Positions 32,805 through 42,612 are shown, numbered from the stretch's first letter. The stretch is 64,000 bases of DNA from Janthinobacterium sp. BJB426 (GCF_002735705.1 NZ_PDZL01000009.1:175923-239922); one strand, 5' to 3'. Notes: generated by a model from the letters alone, not told the origin. Translations and numbers: made by a program.

Positions 32805-33868
32805 GCCTGCTCCGGCAGGTGGATGGTGGCGTGTACCCAGCCCGCCTGTTCACACAGTTCCAGGCTGGCGCGCTCTCCGCAGGCCAGTTGCAAGCGCTGG
32901 CGCGCATTGCGCAGGCCTACGCAGGTGGAGTTGCCCGGTTCGCGCAAGGCGCCCGTGTTGGCCACGTCGATCTGCAGCAAGGTGGCGCCGTCGGCAGGGC
33001 TGGCGCGCCGCGCCGTGATGCGGATGTCGCCGCCCTCGGCGCTCGCTTCGACGCCGTATTTGACGGCGTTTTCCACCAGCGTTTGCAGGGCCATGGGCGG
33101 CACGCGCACGTGCTCCAGGCCAGGAGCACTTATCTCGATCGCGAAGCTGACGCGCAGGCGTTCCTCGAAGCGTATCTGTTCGATGGCCAGGTAGGCGCGC
33201 ACGGCGTCCAGTTCGGCCGACAGGGGCACTGTGGCATGCTGGCCCGATTGCAGCGCGTGGCGCATCAGGCCAGCCAGCTGGTCGATCATGTGCGCGGCCG
33301 CGTCGCGGTCTTCGAAGATCAGCGCGCGCACGCTATTGAGGCTGTTGAAGAAAAAATGCGGATTGACTTGCGCCTGCAGGGCACGCAACTGGGCATCCTT
33401 GGCCAGCACTTCCAGGCGCAACGCCTCGGCCTCGAAGCGGCTGGCGCGGCGCAGCGACTGCGCAGTGAAGTAAAACACGGTCCAGGTCAGGTAGACACCG
33501 AACCAGAACAGCAGCGCGCCGGGTAGCCAGGCGATGCCGCGGAGGGTGCCCGGCGGATACATGACATGGAAGGCTGCCGCCACGCTGGCCGTCTGGATGG
33601 CGGCCAGCACGATCAGCGATGGCACGATGCGCGTCCAGCGCAAGCCATTCGCCGCCCAGCCGCGCCGGCGCAGTACGCCATGCCACAGGTGCGACAGCAG
33701 CAGCCCGGCCAGGGAACCCCAGCTGGCAATCGTCACGACGATGCGCAGCTGCGTGGAGCCGCCATACACGCTGTTGAACAGGGTGAGCGCCCCCCAGCCG
33801 GCCAGCTGGAAGGTCCAGTACCAGTTGATCCTGGCCAGCAGCGGCGGCCGTTGCAAGGGCGCGTTCAC
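32801..33868 (-). CDS. LytS/YehU-type sensor histidine kinase
   Basis: A 355-residue inner-membrane kinase: about four hydrophobic segments in the first 150 residues (one holds WYWTFQLAGWGALTLF), then a His_kinase domain with the phospho-His in VNPHFFFNSLNSVRAL and an ATPase domain (LVENAVKYGV, the N box). The signal is not visible. It starts with GTG only 3 bases after the hydrolase stop and overlaps the LytTR gene, so the three form one operon. Confidence 0.9.
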   Translation of the reverse strand: MNAPLQRPPLLARINWYWTFQLAGWGALTLFNSVYGGSTQLRIVVTIASWGSLAGLLLSHLWHGVLRRRGWAANGLRWTRIVPSLIVLAAIQTASVAAAFHVMYPPGTLRGIAWLPGALLFWFGVYLTWTVFYFTAQSLRRASRFEAEALRLEVLAKDAQLRALQAQVNPHFFFNSLNSVRALIFEDRDAAAHMIDQLAGLMRHALQSGQHATVPLSAELDAVRAYLAIEQIRFEERLRVSFAIEISAPGLEHVRVPPMALQTLVENAVKYGVEASAEGGDIRITARRASPADGATLLQIDVANTGALREPGNSTCVGLRNARQRLQLACGERASLELCEQAGWVHATIHLPEQA

Positions 33869-33871
33869 TGT

Positions 33872-34744
33872 CTAGTCCAGGAACTGTTCGATGCGCGCAT
33901 GCATCCAGTCCGGCTGGTCGTACATGATGAAATGGCGCGCCGTGTCGGCCAACGCGATCTGCACGCCTGGCAGCTGTGCATACTGCTGCTGGAAGGTGGC
34001 TTCGATGGCGGCGCGCGGCGCATAATCCTTGTAGGCGATCCAGGTGCCCAGCACCAGGGTCGGCGATTTGATTTTCGCCACGTCCTGGCGCAGGTCGCTG
34101 GCCATCAGGGTGCCCATGGCCTTGATCACCGTCTCGCGGTCCGAGCGCTGTCCCCAGCCGATGATGCGCTCCACGTCGGCCGGCGCGCTGGCCATGCTGC
34201 TGACCGCGCGGCGCTGGCTGACGGCGTAGATGGCGTCATCCTGCGCGCGCATGGCCGTCTGCATCTGCGTGGACATGGTTTGCAGTTGCTGCGGCGTGAT
34301 GGTGGGCAGTTGCGTCGCGCCCAGTGCCGGCAGCGAGTCGACGATCACCAGCTTGCCCGTTTGCGCCGGATGGTCGATGGCCATTTTCAGGGCCAGGAAG
34401 CCTCCCAGACTATGCCCGATGATGGCTGGCTGGCCCAGTTTTTGGCTGCCGATGTAGTCGGCCAGTTGCCGCTCCGCCTGCGCCAGCAAGTCGTCTTCGA
34501 TGGGGGCCGCGCCGGCAAAACCGGCCAGTGTCAGCACGTGGCATTGGCGCGCGGCTTGCGGGCCACACAGGCGCGCCACCGTCCCTTGCCACACTTCGCC
34601 CGACGATGCGAGGCCGGGAATCAGGATCAGGGGACGGCCTTGTCCGGTGACTTCGACCGTGAAGGCCTTTGGCGCGGCGGCCTGGCTGACGCCCGTCGCC
34701 AACAGGGTACTGAGCAAGATCAATGTTTGCAGGGTTCGTTTCAT
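33872..34744 (-). CDS. Secreted alpha/beta hydrolase
   Basis: A 290-residue hydrolase with a signal peptide (cleavage after GVSQA). It shows the oxyanion region LILIPGLASSGEVW, the nucleophile elbow GHSLGG (Ser), and a late His in ARHFIMYDQPDW. The acid is probably an Asp/Glu near LVLGT. The substrate is unknown. A perfect AAGGAGGAG lies 5-13 bases upstream of the ATG. As first gene of an operon with a LytS/LytTR pair it may be controlled by, or sense for, that system. Confidence 0.85.
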   Translation of the reverse strand: MKRTLQTLILLSTLLATGVSQAAAPKAFTVEVTGQGRPLILIPGLASSGEVWQGTVARLCGPQAARQCHVLTLAGFAGAAPIEDDLLAQAERQLADYIGSQKLGQPAIIGHSLGGFLALKMAIDHPAQTGKLVIVDSLPALGATQLPTITPQQLQTMSTQMQTAMRAQDDAIYAVSQRRAVSSMASAPADVERIIGWGQRSDRETVIKAMGTLMASDLRQDVAKIKSPTLVLGTWIAYKDYAPRAAIEATFQQQYAQLPGVQIALADTARHFIMYDQPDWMHARIEQFLD

Positions 34745-34834
34745 GGGGTACTCCTCCTTGACGACCATGCTAGCGGCGCACGCGCCCCGCGGCCAGCGCT
34801 GCGGGATGAGCGGCGGCAGGGCGGGATGAGTGGT

Positions 34835-35761
34835 TCAGATCCACGCATCCTGATCCTGGCATTGGTCCGGCAGGTAGGTCAGATACTGCACCATGCGCGG
34901 TGCCGGGCCGCGGTTGGGCGTGGCGCAGTGGGGCAGGGCCTGGTGCCAGATGATGAAATCGCCGGCCATGCCGTCGACGGGCACGGCTTGCAAGTCTTTA
35001 ATGGCCCATTCGCGCGGCTGGCGGCCCGGCGGTACTTGCCGCAGCCAGTCGGCCATGTGCCGCTGGAAGCCGGGCACGCAGTGAAAGGCGCCGTGCCGCG
35101 CCGGACAGTCGCTCAGGTACAGCATGCCTTGCAGCTTGAAGGGAACCGGCTGCTGCAGGCTGACGTCCCAGTGCAGGGCGCTGCCCAGGAAACGGTGCTG
35201 CGGCGTTTCCGGCGGATTGAAGCTCACCTTGTCGATGCTGGCGTAGATGCCGGCGCCAGTGCCGTACAGCTGCTGGTAGGCGTGGCGGATGTGCGCATTG
35301 TGCCGGTTTTCCTCGAGGGCCGGATGGTCGGAAAACTGCAGCATCAGCCCCCGCTTGCCCGGGTGCGGCCGGTACCACGATGCCGCATCATCGGGGCTGG
35401 CGCCCAGGTAGTCCCAGATCGCCGTTTGTGCGGCGATGCACTGCGCGCGCGGCACGGCGCCGCGCAGCACCAGATAGCCGTGTTCCTCGAAATGGTGCAG
35501 GTCGGAAGCGGACAGCACGTCCTGGTGGGGACTGGCGGCGTGCGCCGGACGTGGGCGCGTGCGCGCGGCGATCCAGTCGGTGTAAGCCTGCAGCGTCGGC
35601 CGTTGCTGATACAGGAAGTGCAGCGCGTCTTCCATCGAAATGCCGCGCGCGTATAGCGCCTTGATGTCGCGCTGGTCGCTTGCCAGTCCCTGGTTGCCGC
35701 TCGCGCTAGCGTGTCCCGTGCAGCGCTGCCATAAATCGTGCAGGTGAGGCCAGTCGTCCAT
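34835..35761 (-). CDS. Phytanoyl-CoA dioxygenase family protein
   Basis: A 308-residue Fe(II)/2-oxoglutarate-dependent dioxygenase of the PhyH superfamily. The metal-binding HxD is in LHWDVSLQ and the distal His in WHQALPHCATPN. An Arg that binds 2-oxoglutarate would follow (near RMVQYLTYLP). It has no signal peptide. The substrate is unknown; relatives hydroxylate lipids, amino acids or secondary metabolites. About 80 N-terminal residues precede the core fold and are helical. No strong ribosome-binding site is seen. It lies between the hydrolase gene and the PrpR-like gene, all on the minus strand. Confidence 0.8.
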   Translation of the reverse strand: MDDWPHLHDLWQRCTGHASASGNQGLASDQRDIKALYARGISMEDALHFLYQQRPTLQAYTDWIAARTRPRPAHAASPHQDVLSASDLHHFEEHGYLVLRGAVPRAQCIAAQTAIWDYLGASPDDAASWYRPHPGKRGLMLQFSDHPALEENRHNAHIRHAYQQLYGTGAGIYASIDKVSFNPPETPQHRFLGSALHWDVSLQQPVPFKLQGMLYLSDCPARHGAFHCVPGFQRHMADWLRQVPPGRQPREWAIKDLQAVPVDGMAGDFIIWHQALPHCATPNRGPAPRMVQYLTYLPDQCQDQDAWI

Positions 35762-35782
35762 GGTGTCGTCGTTGGTTGGGAG

Positions 35783-37408
35783 TTAGCCGGTGCGCAGGCG
35801 GCGCCACAGGGTGGTGCGGCTGATGCCGAGGTAGTGGGCGGCGGCGTCGCGGCGCCCGCCGAAGCGCGCCAGCACCGCGCTGGCGCTTTCGTCTTCCAGG
35901 CGCGGCGGCACGGTGGCGGCCGGCGCCGCCGGCAGCACCGCCGTGCCGCCAGCGTTGGCCAGTTCCGGCGCCACGCCCAGCACGAAGGCGGGTGTCAGCG
36001 CCTGCAGCGGTTCGGCGGCCAGGAACAGCGCCAGGCGCTCGGCCAGGTTGCGCAATTCGCGCACGTTGCCGGGCCAGTCGTAACGGCGCAGCAGCGGTGC
36101 GCAAGCCTGGATTTCCGCGTGCAGGTTCGGGTGCGGACGGGCGCCCAGCGCGGCCAGCGCGTTTTTCAGCGACCATTCGGTCAGGCCGGGAATGTCGCTG
36201 GCGCGTTCGCGCAAGGCGGGCAAATGCAGGCGCAGCACGGCCAGGCGGTAGAACAGGTCGGCGCGGAAGCGTCCTTCGCGGATGCGCTGCTCCAGGTCGC
36301 AGTGCGTGGCGCTGATGATGCGCACATTGATGGCGATGGGCCGCGTGCCGCCCACGCGCACCACTTCGCGCTCTTCCAGCACGCGCAGCAAGCGCGTTTG
36401 CAGGGCCAGCGGCATCTCGCCGATTTCGTCGAGGAACAGGGTGCCGTGGTTGGCCGCCTCGAACAGGCCCGCATGGCCGCCGCGGCGCGCGCCCGTGAAG
36501 GCGCCGTCCTCGTGGCCGAACAGTTCCGATTCCAGCAGGGATTCGGCGATGGCGCCGCAATTGATGGCGATGAAGGGGCGGTTCGCGCCCAGGCTGCGCG
36601 GGCTTTCGCGGTGGATCGCCTGCGCCACCAGTTCCTTGCCGCTGCCCGTCTCGCCCTGGATCAGCACCGTCGCCGGCGAGCGCGCATACAGCACCACCGA
36701 CTGGCGCAGCGCTTCCATCGCTTCCGATTCGCCGCGCAGATCGTGCAGGCCGTGGCGCGCGCGCAGGGTGTCGGCCACCACCGTGCGTCGTCCGCGGTTC
36801 GATTCGATCTGGGTCAGGCGCGCCAGTTCCAGTGCGTCGTCGAAGGCGCGCCGGATGGCCGTGGCCGAATATACGAAGACGGCGGCCAACCCGGCTTCCT
36901 CGGCCAGGTCGGTGACGAGCCCCGCGCCGACGACGGCTTTGACGCCCGCCGCCTTCAGTTCATTGATCTGCGCGCGCGCGTCTTCCTCGGTAGCGTAGGT
37001 GCGCTGCGCGATCTGGAAGCCGAAGGTGGCGGCAAATTCGGCCAGTTCCGGCATCGGGTCCTGGTAGGTGACGACGCCGATGTGCGGCGAGATGCGCCGT
37101 GCGCGCGCCAGCGCCTGCATCACGTCGTAGCCGCTGGCCTTGGCGATGATGACGGGTACCGACAGCCGGCCTTTCAGGTAGGCGCCGTTCGAACCGGCCG
37201 CGATGACGGCGTCGCAGCGCTCCGTGGCCATGCGTTCGCGGATGTGGCGCACGGCGTCGTCGAAACCGAGGTTGATCGGTTCGATCGTCGCCAGGTCGTC
37301 GTATTCGAGCGTGATGTCGCGGAACAGGTCGAACAGGCGTGAGACGGAGACGGTCCAGATGACGGGTTTGTCGCGGTGGTCTAGCGGAGGTTGGGGAGGG
37401 CGGCGCAT
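35783..37408 (-). CDS. prpR: PrpR-family sigma-54-dependent activator
   Basis: A 541-residue regulator. An N-terminal PrpR_N sensory domain (about 15-195; [35 protein letters not shown]) binds a small molecule (2-methylcitrate in known PrpR). The AAA+ domain has [15 protein letters not shown], the sigma-54 contact loop GAFTGA and [12 protein letters not shown]-terminal Fis-type helix-turn-helix ends the protein ([19 protein letters not shown]). Gene organisation differs from classical prp loci: no prpB/C/D or acnD is visible, and the divergent gene is a cyclic-di-GMP protein. So its target may not be propionate. Confidence 0.85.
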   Translation of the reverse strand: MRRPPQPPLDHRDKPVIWTVSVSRLFDLFRDITLEYDDLATIEPINLGFDDAVRHIRERMATERCDAVIAAGSNGAYLKGRLSVPVIIAKASGYDVMQALARARRISPHIGVVTYQDPMPELAEFAATFGFQIAQRTYATEEDARAQINELKAAGVKAVVGAGLVTDLAEEAGLAAVFVYSATAIRRAFDDALELARLTQIESNRGRRTVVADTLRARHGLHDLRGESEAMEALRQSVVLYARSPATVLIQGETGSGKELVAQAIHRESPRSLGANRPFIAINCGAIAESLLESELFGHEDGAFTGARRGGHAGLFEAANHGTLFLDEIGEMPLALQTRLLRVLEEREVVRVGGTRPIAINVRIISATHCDLEQRIREGRFRADLFYRLAVLRLHLPALRERASDIPGLTEWSLKNALAALGARPHPNLHAEIQACAPLLRRYDWPGNVRELRNLAERLALFLAAEPLQALTPAFVLGVAPELANAGGTAVLPAAPAATVPPRLEDESASAVLARFGGRRDAAAHYLGISRTTLWRRLRTG

Positions 37409-37444
37409 GCTTTATTCTAAACGATTTGTTTCATTTTCTTGCCA

Positions 37445-37473
37445 TGCAACGGCGTTGCAACGATCGTGTTGCA
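37445..37473. promoter_or_regulatory. Overlapping TGCAAC/GTTGCA palindromes
   Basis: TGCAAC (37445-37450), GTTGCA (37454-37459), TGCAAC (37456-37461) and GTTGCA (37468-37473) make two overlapping inverted repeats 37-65 bases upstream of prpR. It is a likely regulator binding site, perhaps autoregulatory. Confidence 0.45.
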
Positions 37474-37610
37474 CCTGGTCTGTGGCGTTTCAGATATTGC
37501 CAATAAGGAATATGAAAAAACCGCCGGAAACTGGTTTATGATCTAGCAGCACCATGATGCTTGGAAGAATATGTTTCCCAGGCGCATGTTCACTTTGCCG
37601 TTAACCATCC

Positions 37611-40600
37611 ATGGTGTCCATGAACCGCGTACCGACCAGTCCCGATTTCATCGCCGATGCCTTGCAGCTGATCGCCTTGCCGGCCTGCGCCTGCGATGCC
37701 TGCGGCATGGTGGTGGCGGCGAATGGCGCCTTGCACGCCCTGCTGGGGCGGGATATCGCGGGCCGGCTGCTGGCCGACTGCTTTACGGACGCCTACCGCG
37801 CGTCGAGCACCAGCATGCTGCGCGGCGCGCTCGGTGCGGCCGGGCGCGAACGGCACTGGGACAGCAGCCTGCAAGGAGTATCGGGCGCCATCGCCGTACA
37901 GGTCTGGTCCAGGCCCCTGCTGGTGGACGATGGCTTGCCGGGCGCGACCCTCGTGTTTGCCGACATCAGCGTGCAGCAGCGCGACCAGCAAGCCTTGCGC
38001 AAGACTTTGCTGGAGCAGCAGGCGATCCTGGAAAGCGCGGCCGTCGGCATCGTCTTTTCCAAGGGGGGCTTCATCGAGGAGTGCAATATCCGCGCCGCCG
38101 AGATGCTCGGCTATGCGCGCCACCAGCTGACGGGCATGCCGGGCGCGGTGCTGTACCGCTCCGCCGAGCATTGCCGCGCCCTGGGGCTGGAAGCGGCGCC
38201 GCTGCTCTCGATGGGCAAACCCTACCGCACCGAACTGGAATTGCGGCGCCAGGACGGCACCTTGTTCTGGAGCCGCCTGCACGGGCGCGCCGTCGATCCC
38301 CTGAATACGCATGACGGCACGGTCTGGATCATCGAGGATATCAGCGACCACCGGCGCGATGAGGACCAGCTGCGTCGCGCCATGCTGGAAATGCAGGCCG
38401 TGATGGACAACGCGCCCCTGGCCATCGGCTTCCAGCGCGACAAGGGCGTGCTGCGCTACAACCGGCGCTTCGCCGAATGCTTCGGCTTTGATGGCGACAG
38501 CGGCGTGGGCCTGGCCGTCGCCGACCTGTATCCGTCGCGCGCGGCATATGAAAATGTCGTGCGGCAGGCGTCGCCCCTGCTGCGGCGCGGCCAGCCGTTC
38601 CAGGGCGAGATGGAGATGCGTCGGCGCGACGGTTCCACCTTCTGGGCGCTGGCGTATGGCTATGTGCTGAACCCGGAGAGCCAGACGGACCGTGGCTTGC
38701 GCGACACGATCTGGCTGTTCGACGACCGCAGCGCGCAGAAGGCGGCCGAAGAGGCGACGCGCCAGCTGATGCTGGAGCAGCAGGCTATCCTCGACAATGC
38801 CTCCGTCGGCATCCTGTTTTCCCGTTCGCGCCTGGTCCTGCGCTGCAATCCCCGCTTTGCCGAAATGTTCGGCTACGCGCAGGAAGAGATGACGGGCTTG
38901 CCCGCCGCCGAGCTGTTTCCCTCGCCCGCCGCCTACGAGGCATTTGGCGTGCAAGCGACGCCGCTGCTGGGACAGGGCTTGCCGTACGAGCAGGATGAAT
39001 CGCTGTTCCGCCGCCGCGACGGCAGCCTGTTCTGGTGCCGCATCCGCGCCAAGGCCGTCGACCAGGCGCACAGCGAACAGGGCGCCATCTGGATACTGGA
39101 AGACGTCACGGCCAGCCGCCAGACGCAGATGGAAGTGGCGGCCATCATGACGAATGCCTCGGTGAGCATCCTGTATACCAAGAACCGCCAGATCACGCGC
39201 TATAACCTGGGCTTTGCCGCGATGTTCGGCTACAGCGGCGACGAGGCGCTGGGCTTGCCCGGACGCGCGCTGTACGTGTCCCAGCAATCCTACGACTTGC
39301 TGGGCGCTGCGGCTTTTCCCTTCCTGTCCGTGGCCAAGCCCTTCCAGACGGAAGTGGAAATGATGCGTCGTGACGGCACGACCTTGTGGGCGCAGCTGAT
39401 CGCCTATGTCGTCAATCCCGACGATCCCGCCGCCGGCACCATCTGGATAATCGAGGACCGCACGGAAGCCAAGCGCGCCGAAGAATCCCTGCGCAACGCG
39501 CTGCTGGAAAACCAGGCCATCCTCGACAGCGCCGTGCTGGGCATCTCGGTGGTGGAGGGCGGCTACAATTTGCGCGCCAACAGCAAGATGGAAGAGCTGT
39601 TCGGCTATGGGCCGGGCGAGATCAACGCCCTGTCGGTGCAGGCCCTGTATCCGGACGTGGCCGCGTGGAAGGCGGCGCGCGGCGAGACGGCGCGCGATTT
39701 CGAGGCGGGCAGGGTGCACATGTCGGAATACCAGCTGGTGCGCAAGGATGGCAGCCGCTTCTGGGCGCGCCTGTCCGGCCGGCCGTTCGACCTGGCGCAT
39801 GCGCACGGCCGTTCCGTGTGGCTGGTCGACGACGTGACGGCCCGTCGTGAGGCGGCCGAGGCGGTGCGCCGCGCGCGCGACGAGCTGGAATTGCGCGTGC
39901 AGGAACGCACGGCCGAACTGGCCGGCGCCAACCTGCTGCTGCAGGGCGAGATCGTCGAGCGGCGCCAGGCCGAGGCGCGCGTGCATCACATGGCTTACCA
40001 CGACAACCTGACGGGCTTGCCGAACCGCGCGCTGCTGTCGGACCGGTTGGAGCGGGCCATGCTGGCCGCGCAGCGTTCCGGGCGCAAGCTGGCCGTGATG
40101 TTCATCGACCTGGATCGTTTTAAAACCATCAACGATTCGCTGGGCCACATGACGGGCGATTTGCTGCTCAAGGAAGTGGCCGCCCGGCTGTGCGGCGCCG
40201 TGCGCGCCAGCGATACGGTGGCGCGCCTGGGCGGCGATGAATTCGTCGTGCTGGTGCCGGGCATCCGCGGCAGCGACGAAGCGGCGCGCGTGGCCGAGAA
40301 GGTCATCGAGGCGCTGACGCCCGCCTTTCCGCTCGACGGCCACGTGCTGCACGTGACGCCGTCGATCGGCATCTGCCTGTATCCGGACGATGGCGGCGAT
40401 GTTGACGCGCTGATGCGCCATGCCGATGCGGCCATGTACCATGCCAAGGGCAATGGCCGCAACAACTACCAGTTCTTCACGCAGACGATGAATCAGGCGG
40501 CGGCCCTGCATTTTGATCTGGAAAGCAGCTTGCGCACGGCGCTGGCGCTGCAGCAGTTCGAACTGTTTTACCAGCCGATCATCGATATCGCCACGCGCCG

Positions 40601-41282
40601 GCTGCACGGCATGGAAGTGCTGCTGCGCTGGCGCCGTCCCGGCCACGGCCTGGTGCTGCCGGACCGCTTCATTCCCATCATGGAGGAAAACGGCTTGATC
40701 GTGCCGGTGGGCGAGTGGGTGATGCGCCAAGCGTGCGAGCAAAGCATGGCCTGGCAGCGTCAGGGCTTGCAGCCGGTGCCGCTGGCGGTGAATCTGTCGC
40801 CGCGCCAGTTCATGCACAAGGGGCTGGTGGCGGCCATCGGCGCCGTGGTGCGCGAGACGGGCATCGATCCGGCGCTGCTGGAATTCGAGATCACCGAGAC
40901 GGCACTGATGCAGCACGGCGAGCATACCCTGGAGATTTTGCGCCAGATCAATGGCATGGGCTTGCGCCTGTCGATCGACGACTTCGGCACCGGCTATTCC
41001 AGCCTGGCCTATCTGAAGCGCTTCCCCGTGAAGAAGGTCAAGATCGACCGCGCCTTCATCAAGGACCTCGAACACAGCGCGGAAGACCGCGCCATCGTGG
41101 CGGCCATCATCGCGCTGGCCGACAGCCTGCAATTGTCGGCCGTGGCCGAGGGGGTGGAAACGGAAGAGCAGTTCGCCCTGCTGCAGGCGAACGGCTGCCG
41201 CTATGCGCAGGGCTATCTATTTTCCGCGCCAGTGCCTGCCGTGAACGCGCAGGCCTTGCTGGAGCGGATAGTCGTTAGTTAG
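37611..41282 (+). CDS. Six-PAS GGDEF/EAL cyclic-di-GMP protein
   Basis: A 1223-residue cytoplasmic signalling protein without membrane segments. One weak PAS (about 15-125) precedes five strongly similar PAS/PAC units (about 140-255, 265-385, 395-505, 510-620, 630-745), a short coiled coil (RARDELELRVQERTAELAGA), a GGDEF domain (about 795-950) with intact GGDEF and an RASD inhibitory I-site 5 residues before it, and an EAL domain (about 965-1215). The EAL signature reads EVL, but the metal residues are kept in EITETAL and IDDFGTGYSS. Both cyclase and phosphodiesterase activity are therefore possible. The start lacks a Shine-Dalgarno; an ATG at 37620 is equally possible. Its stop overlaps the convergent xthA stop. 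Confidence 0.93.
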   Translation: MVSMNRVPTSPDFIADALQLIALPACACDACGMVVAANGALHALLGRDIAGRLLADCFTDAYRASSTSMLRGALGAAGRERHWDSSLQGVSGAIAVQVWSRPLLVDDGLPGATLVFADISVQQRDQQALRKTLLEQQAILESAAVGIVFSKGGFIEECNIRAAEMLGYARHQLTGMPGAVLYRSAEHCRALGLEAAPLLSMGKPYRTELELRRQDGTLFWSRLHGRAVDPLNTHDGTVWIIEDISDHRRDEDQLRRAMLEMQAVMDNAPLAIGFQRDKGVLRYNRRFAECFGFDGDSGVGLAVADLYPSRAAYENVVRQASPLLRRGQPFQGEMEMRRRDGSTFWALAYGYVLNPESQTDRGLRDTIWLFDDRSAQKAAEEATRQLMLEQQAILDNASVGILFSRSRLVLRCNPRFAEMFGYAQEEMTGLPAAELFPSPAAYEAFGVQATPLLGQGLPYEQDESLFRRRDGSLFWCRIRAKAVDQAHSEQGAIWILEDVTASRQTQMEVAAIMTNASVSILYTKNRQITRYNLGFAAMFGYSGDEALGLPGRALYVSQQSYDLLGAAAFPFLSVAKPFQTEVEMMRRDGTTLWAQLIAYVVNPDDPAAGTIWIIEDRTEAKRAEESLRNALLENQAILDSAVLGISVVEGGYNLRANSKMEELFGYGPGEINALSVQALYPDVAAWKAARGETARDFEAGRVHMSEYQLVRKDGSRFWARLSGRPFDLAHAHGRSVWLVDDVTARREAAEAVRRARDELELRVQERTAELAGANLLLQGEIVERRQAEARVHHMAYHDNLTGLPNRALLSDRLERAMLAAQRSGRKLAVMFIDLDRFKTINDSLGHMTGDLLLKEVAARLCGAVRASDTVARLGGDEFVVLVPGIRGSDEAARVAEKVIEALTPAFPLDGHVLHVTPSIGICLYPDDGGDVDALMRHADAAMYHAKGNGRNNYQFFTQTMNQAAALHFDLESSLRTALALQQFELFYQPIIDIATRRLHGMEVLLRWRRPGHGLVLPDRFIPIMEENGLIVPVGEWVMRQACEQSMAWQRQGLQPVPLAVNLSPRQFMHKGLVAAIGAVVRETGIDPALLEFEITETALMQHGEHTLEILRQINGMGLRLSIDDFGTGYSSLAYLKRFPVKKVKIDRAFIKDLEHSAEDRAIVAAIIALADSLQLSAVAEGVETEEQFALLQANGCRYAQGYLFSAPVPAVNAQALLERIVVS

Positions 41283-42043
41283 TCAATCGTCGCCACGACA
41301 GGCGCGTGGTCGGACGGCTGTTCCCACTTGCGGGGCACGCGGTCGATCACGCACGCCGTGCAGCGGCCGGCGAGGGCGGGCGAGAGCAGGATATGGTCGA
41401 TGCGCAGGCCCTTGTTCAGGCGGAAGCCCAGCTGGCGGTAATCCCACCAGCTGAACGATTTGTCCGCCTGCTCGAACAGGCGGAAGGCATCCGTCAGGCC
41501 GATGTCGAACAGGCGCTGCAGGGCGGCGCGTTCCTTGTCCGAGACCAGTACCTGGCCTTCCCAGGCGACAGGGTCGTGCACGTCGCGATCGTCGGGCGCG
41601 ATATTGTAGTCGCCGACGACGGCCAGTTGCGGGTGCTGCTGCGCTTCTTCGGCCAGCCAGTCGTTCAGGGCGGCCAGCCAGCCCAGCTTGTATTCATATT
41701 TGTCCGAATCGACGCTCTGGCCGTTCGGCACATAGGCGCAGACGACGCGCACGCCACCGATGGTGGCGGCCAGGATGCGCTGCTGCGCATCTTCATAGCG
41801 CGGGTTGTTCCTGACCACGTCGGTGATCGGCAGCTTCGACAGGATGGCCACGCCGTTATACGTTTTCTGGCCGCTGAAGACCACCTGGTAGCCGGCCGCC
41901 TCGATCTCGGCGACGGGGAACTTGTCATCCGTGAGTTTGGTCTCTTGCAGGCAGAGTATGTCGACCGGGTTGTCTGTCAGCCACTGCAGCACTTGCGGCA
42001 GGCGCACTTTGAGCGAGTTGACGTTCCAGGTGGCGAGTTTCAT
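41279..42043 (-). CDS. xthA: Exodeoxyribonuclease III
   Basis: A 254-residue DNA-repair enzyme, AP endonuclease and 3'-5' exonuclease of the EEP superfamily. It has MKLATWNVNSLKVRL, LCLQETKLTD (metal Glu), YNGVAILSK, VVGDYNIAP (Asp/Asn), GLRIDHILLS and the terminal SDHAPVV. All catalytic residues are present and the length is normal. It converges with the cyclic-di-GMP gene, overlapping stops by about 4 bases. Confidence 0.96.
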   Translation of the reverse strand: MKLATWNVNSLKVRLPQVLQWLTDNPVDILCLQETKLTDDKFPVAEIEAAGYQVVFSGQKTYNGVAILSKLPITDVVRNNPRYEDAQQRILAATIGGVRVVCAYVPNGQSVDSDKYEYKLGWLAALNDWLAEEAQQHPQLAVVGDYNIAPDDRDVHDPVAWEGQVLVSDKERAALQRLFDIGLTDAFRLFEQADKSFSWWDYRQLGFRLNKGLRIDHILLSPALAGRCTACVIDRVPRKWEQPSDHAPVVATID

Positions 42044-42612
42044 GGGAAAAATCCTTGCTTGAATGGGTGGCGATAGGCGCGAATCTTACCGCATGCGTGT
42101 CGATGACGTCTTGCGCCGCTTGCCGGGTAGGGGCTTTATTGACTGGCCGGGAAAAAGAGTACAAATAAAGTATTTATACTTAACCAATCGTGGCGCATGA
42201 ATATTATGTTTTTGTGTATCATTGATCAACCCCTATGTTTGATTTGGCATAAGTGGCTGGCGTGGCAGGATGCGTCCCGCCGTTTAACGCGACAAAGGTG
42301 TAAAGTTTCTCGCTAAAACGCGATAAAAACTACTAAAATGGCACCGTGTAACAACTGTGTCATACGGCTTTGTTACAGCCAAGTTAAGAACCGAACAGGA
42401 AGCAGTTGTAATTAGTTGTAATTGCTATTCCGATTACATGACCACTGTGCCGGGGACGGAGCGTCAATTCCGTCCCTGGCGCCGCCAGACTTGTTATATA
42501 AATTGCAGTACTATATCTATGAGACTGTTTTGCGACATCAATAGATGGTACTATTTTGAAATGTTGCAGTTTTAATAGTGAGACTTGCGCGTAGCATTTG
42601 CAAAGGAAGAAA
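42044..42612. other. Intergenic region (569 bases)
   Basis: No gene supported. It is AT-richer than its surroundings and holds a strong hairpin at 42449-42480. The promoter of xthA (minus) and of the 42613 gene (plus) must be here. TTATATAA-like stretches occur near 42490-42520. The upstream half (42150-42360) shows nothing I recognise. Confidence 0.5.
42449..42480. repeat. GC-rich intergenic hairpin
   Basis: GGGACGGA (42453-42460) pairs with TCCGTCCC (42469-42476), extended by GCC/GGC at the ends. The eight-base loop is GCGTCAAT. There is no T tract, so it is not a classical terminator. It has the look of a repeated intergenic palindrome. Confidence 0.5.

Noticed and set aside
37485..37505. 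Sigma-54 promoter between prpR and the cyclic-di-GMP gene
   Set aside because: TGGC and TTGC are present, but the spacing between GG and GC is 3 bases too long.
37590..41132. Very long minus-strand open frame opposite the cyclic-di-GMP gene
   Set aside because: Its translation has no recognisable domains and is rich in His/Arg/Gln, as expected for the antisense of a GC-rich gene.
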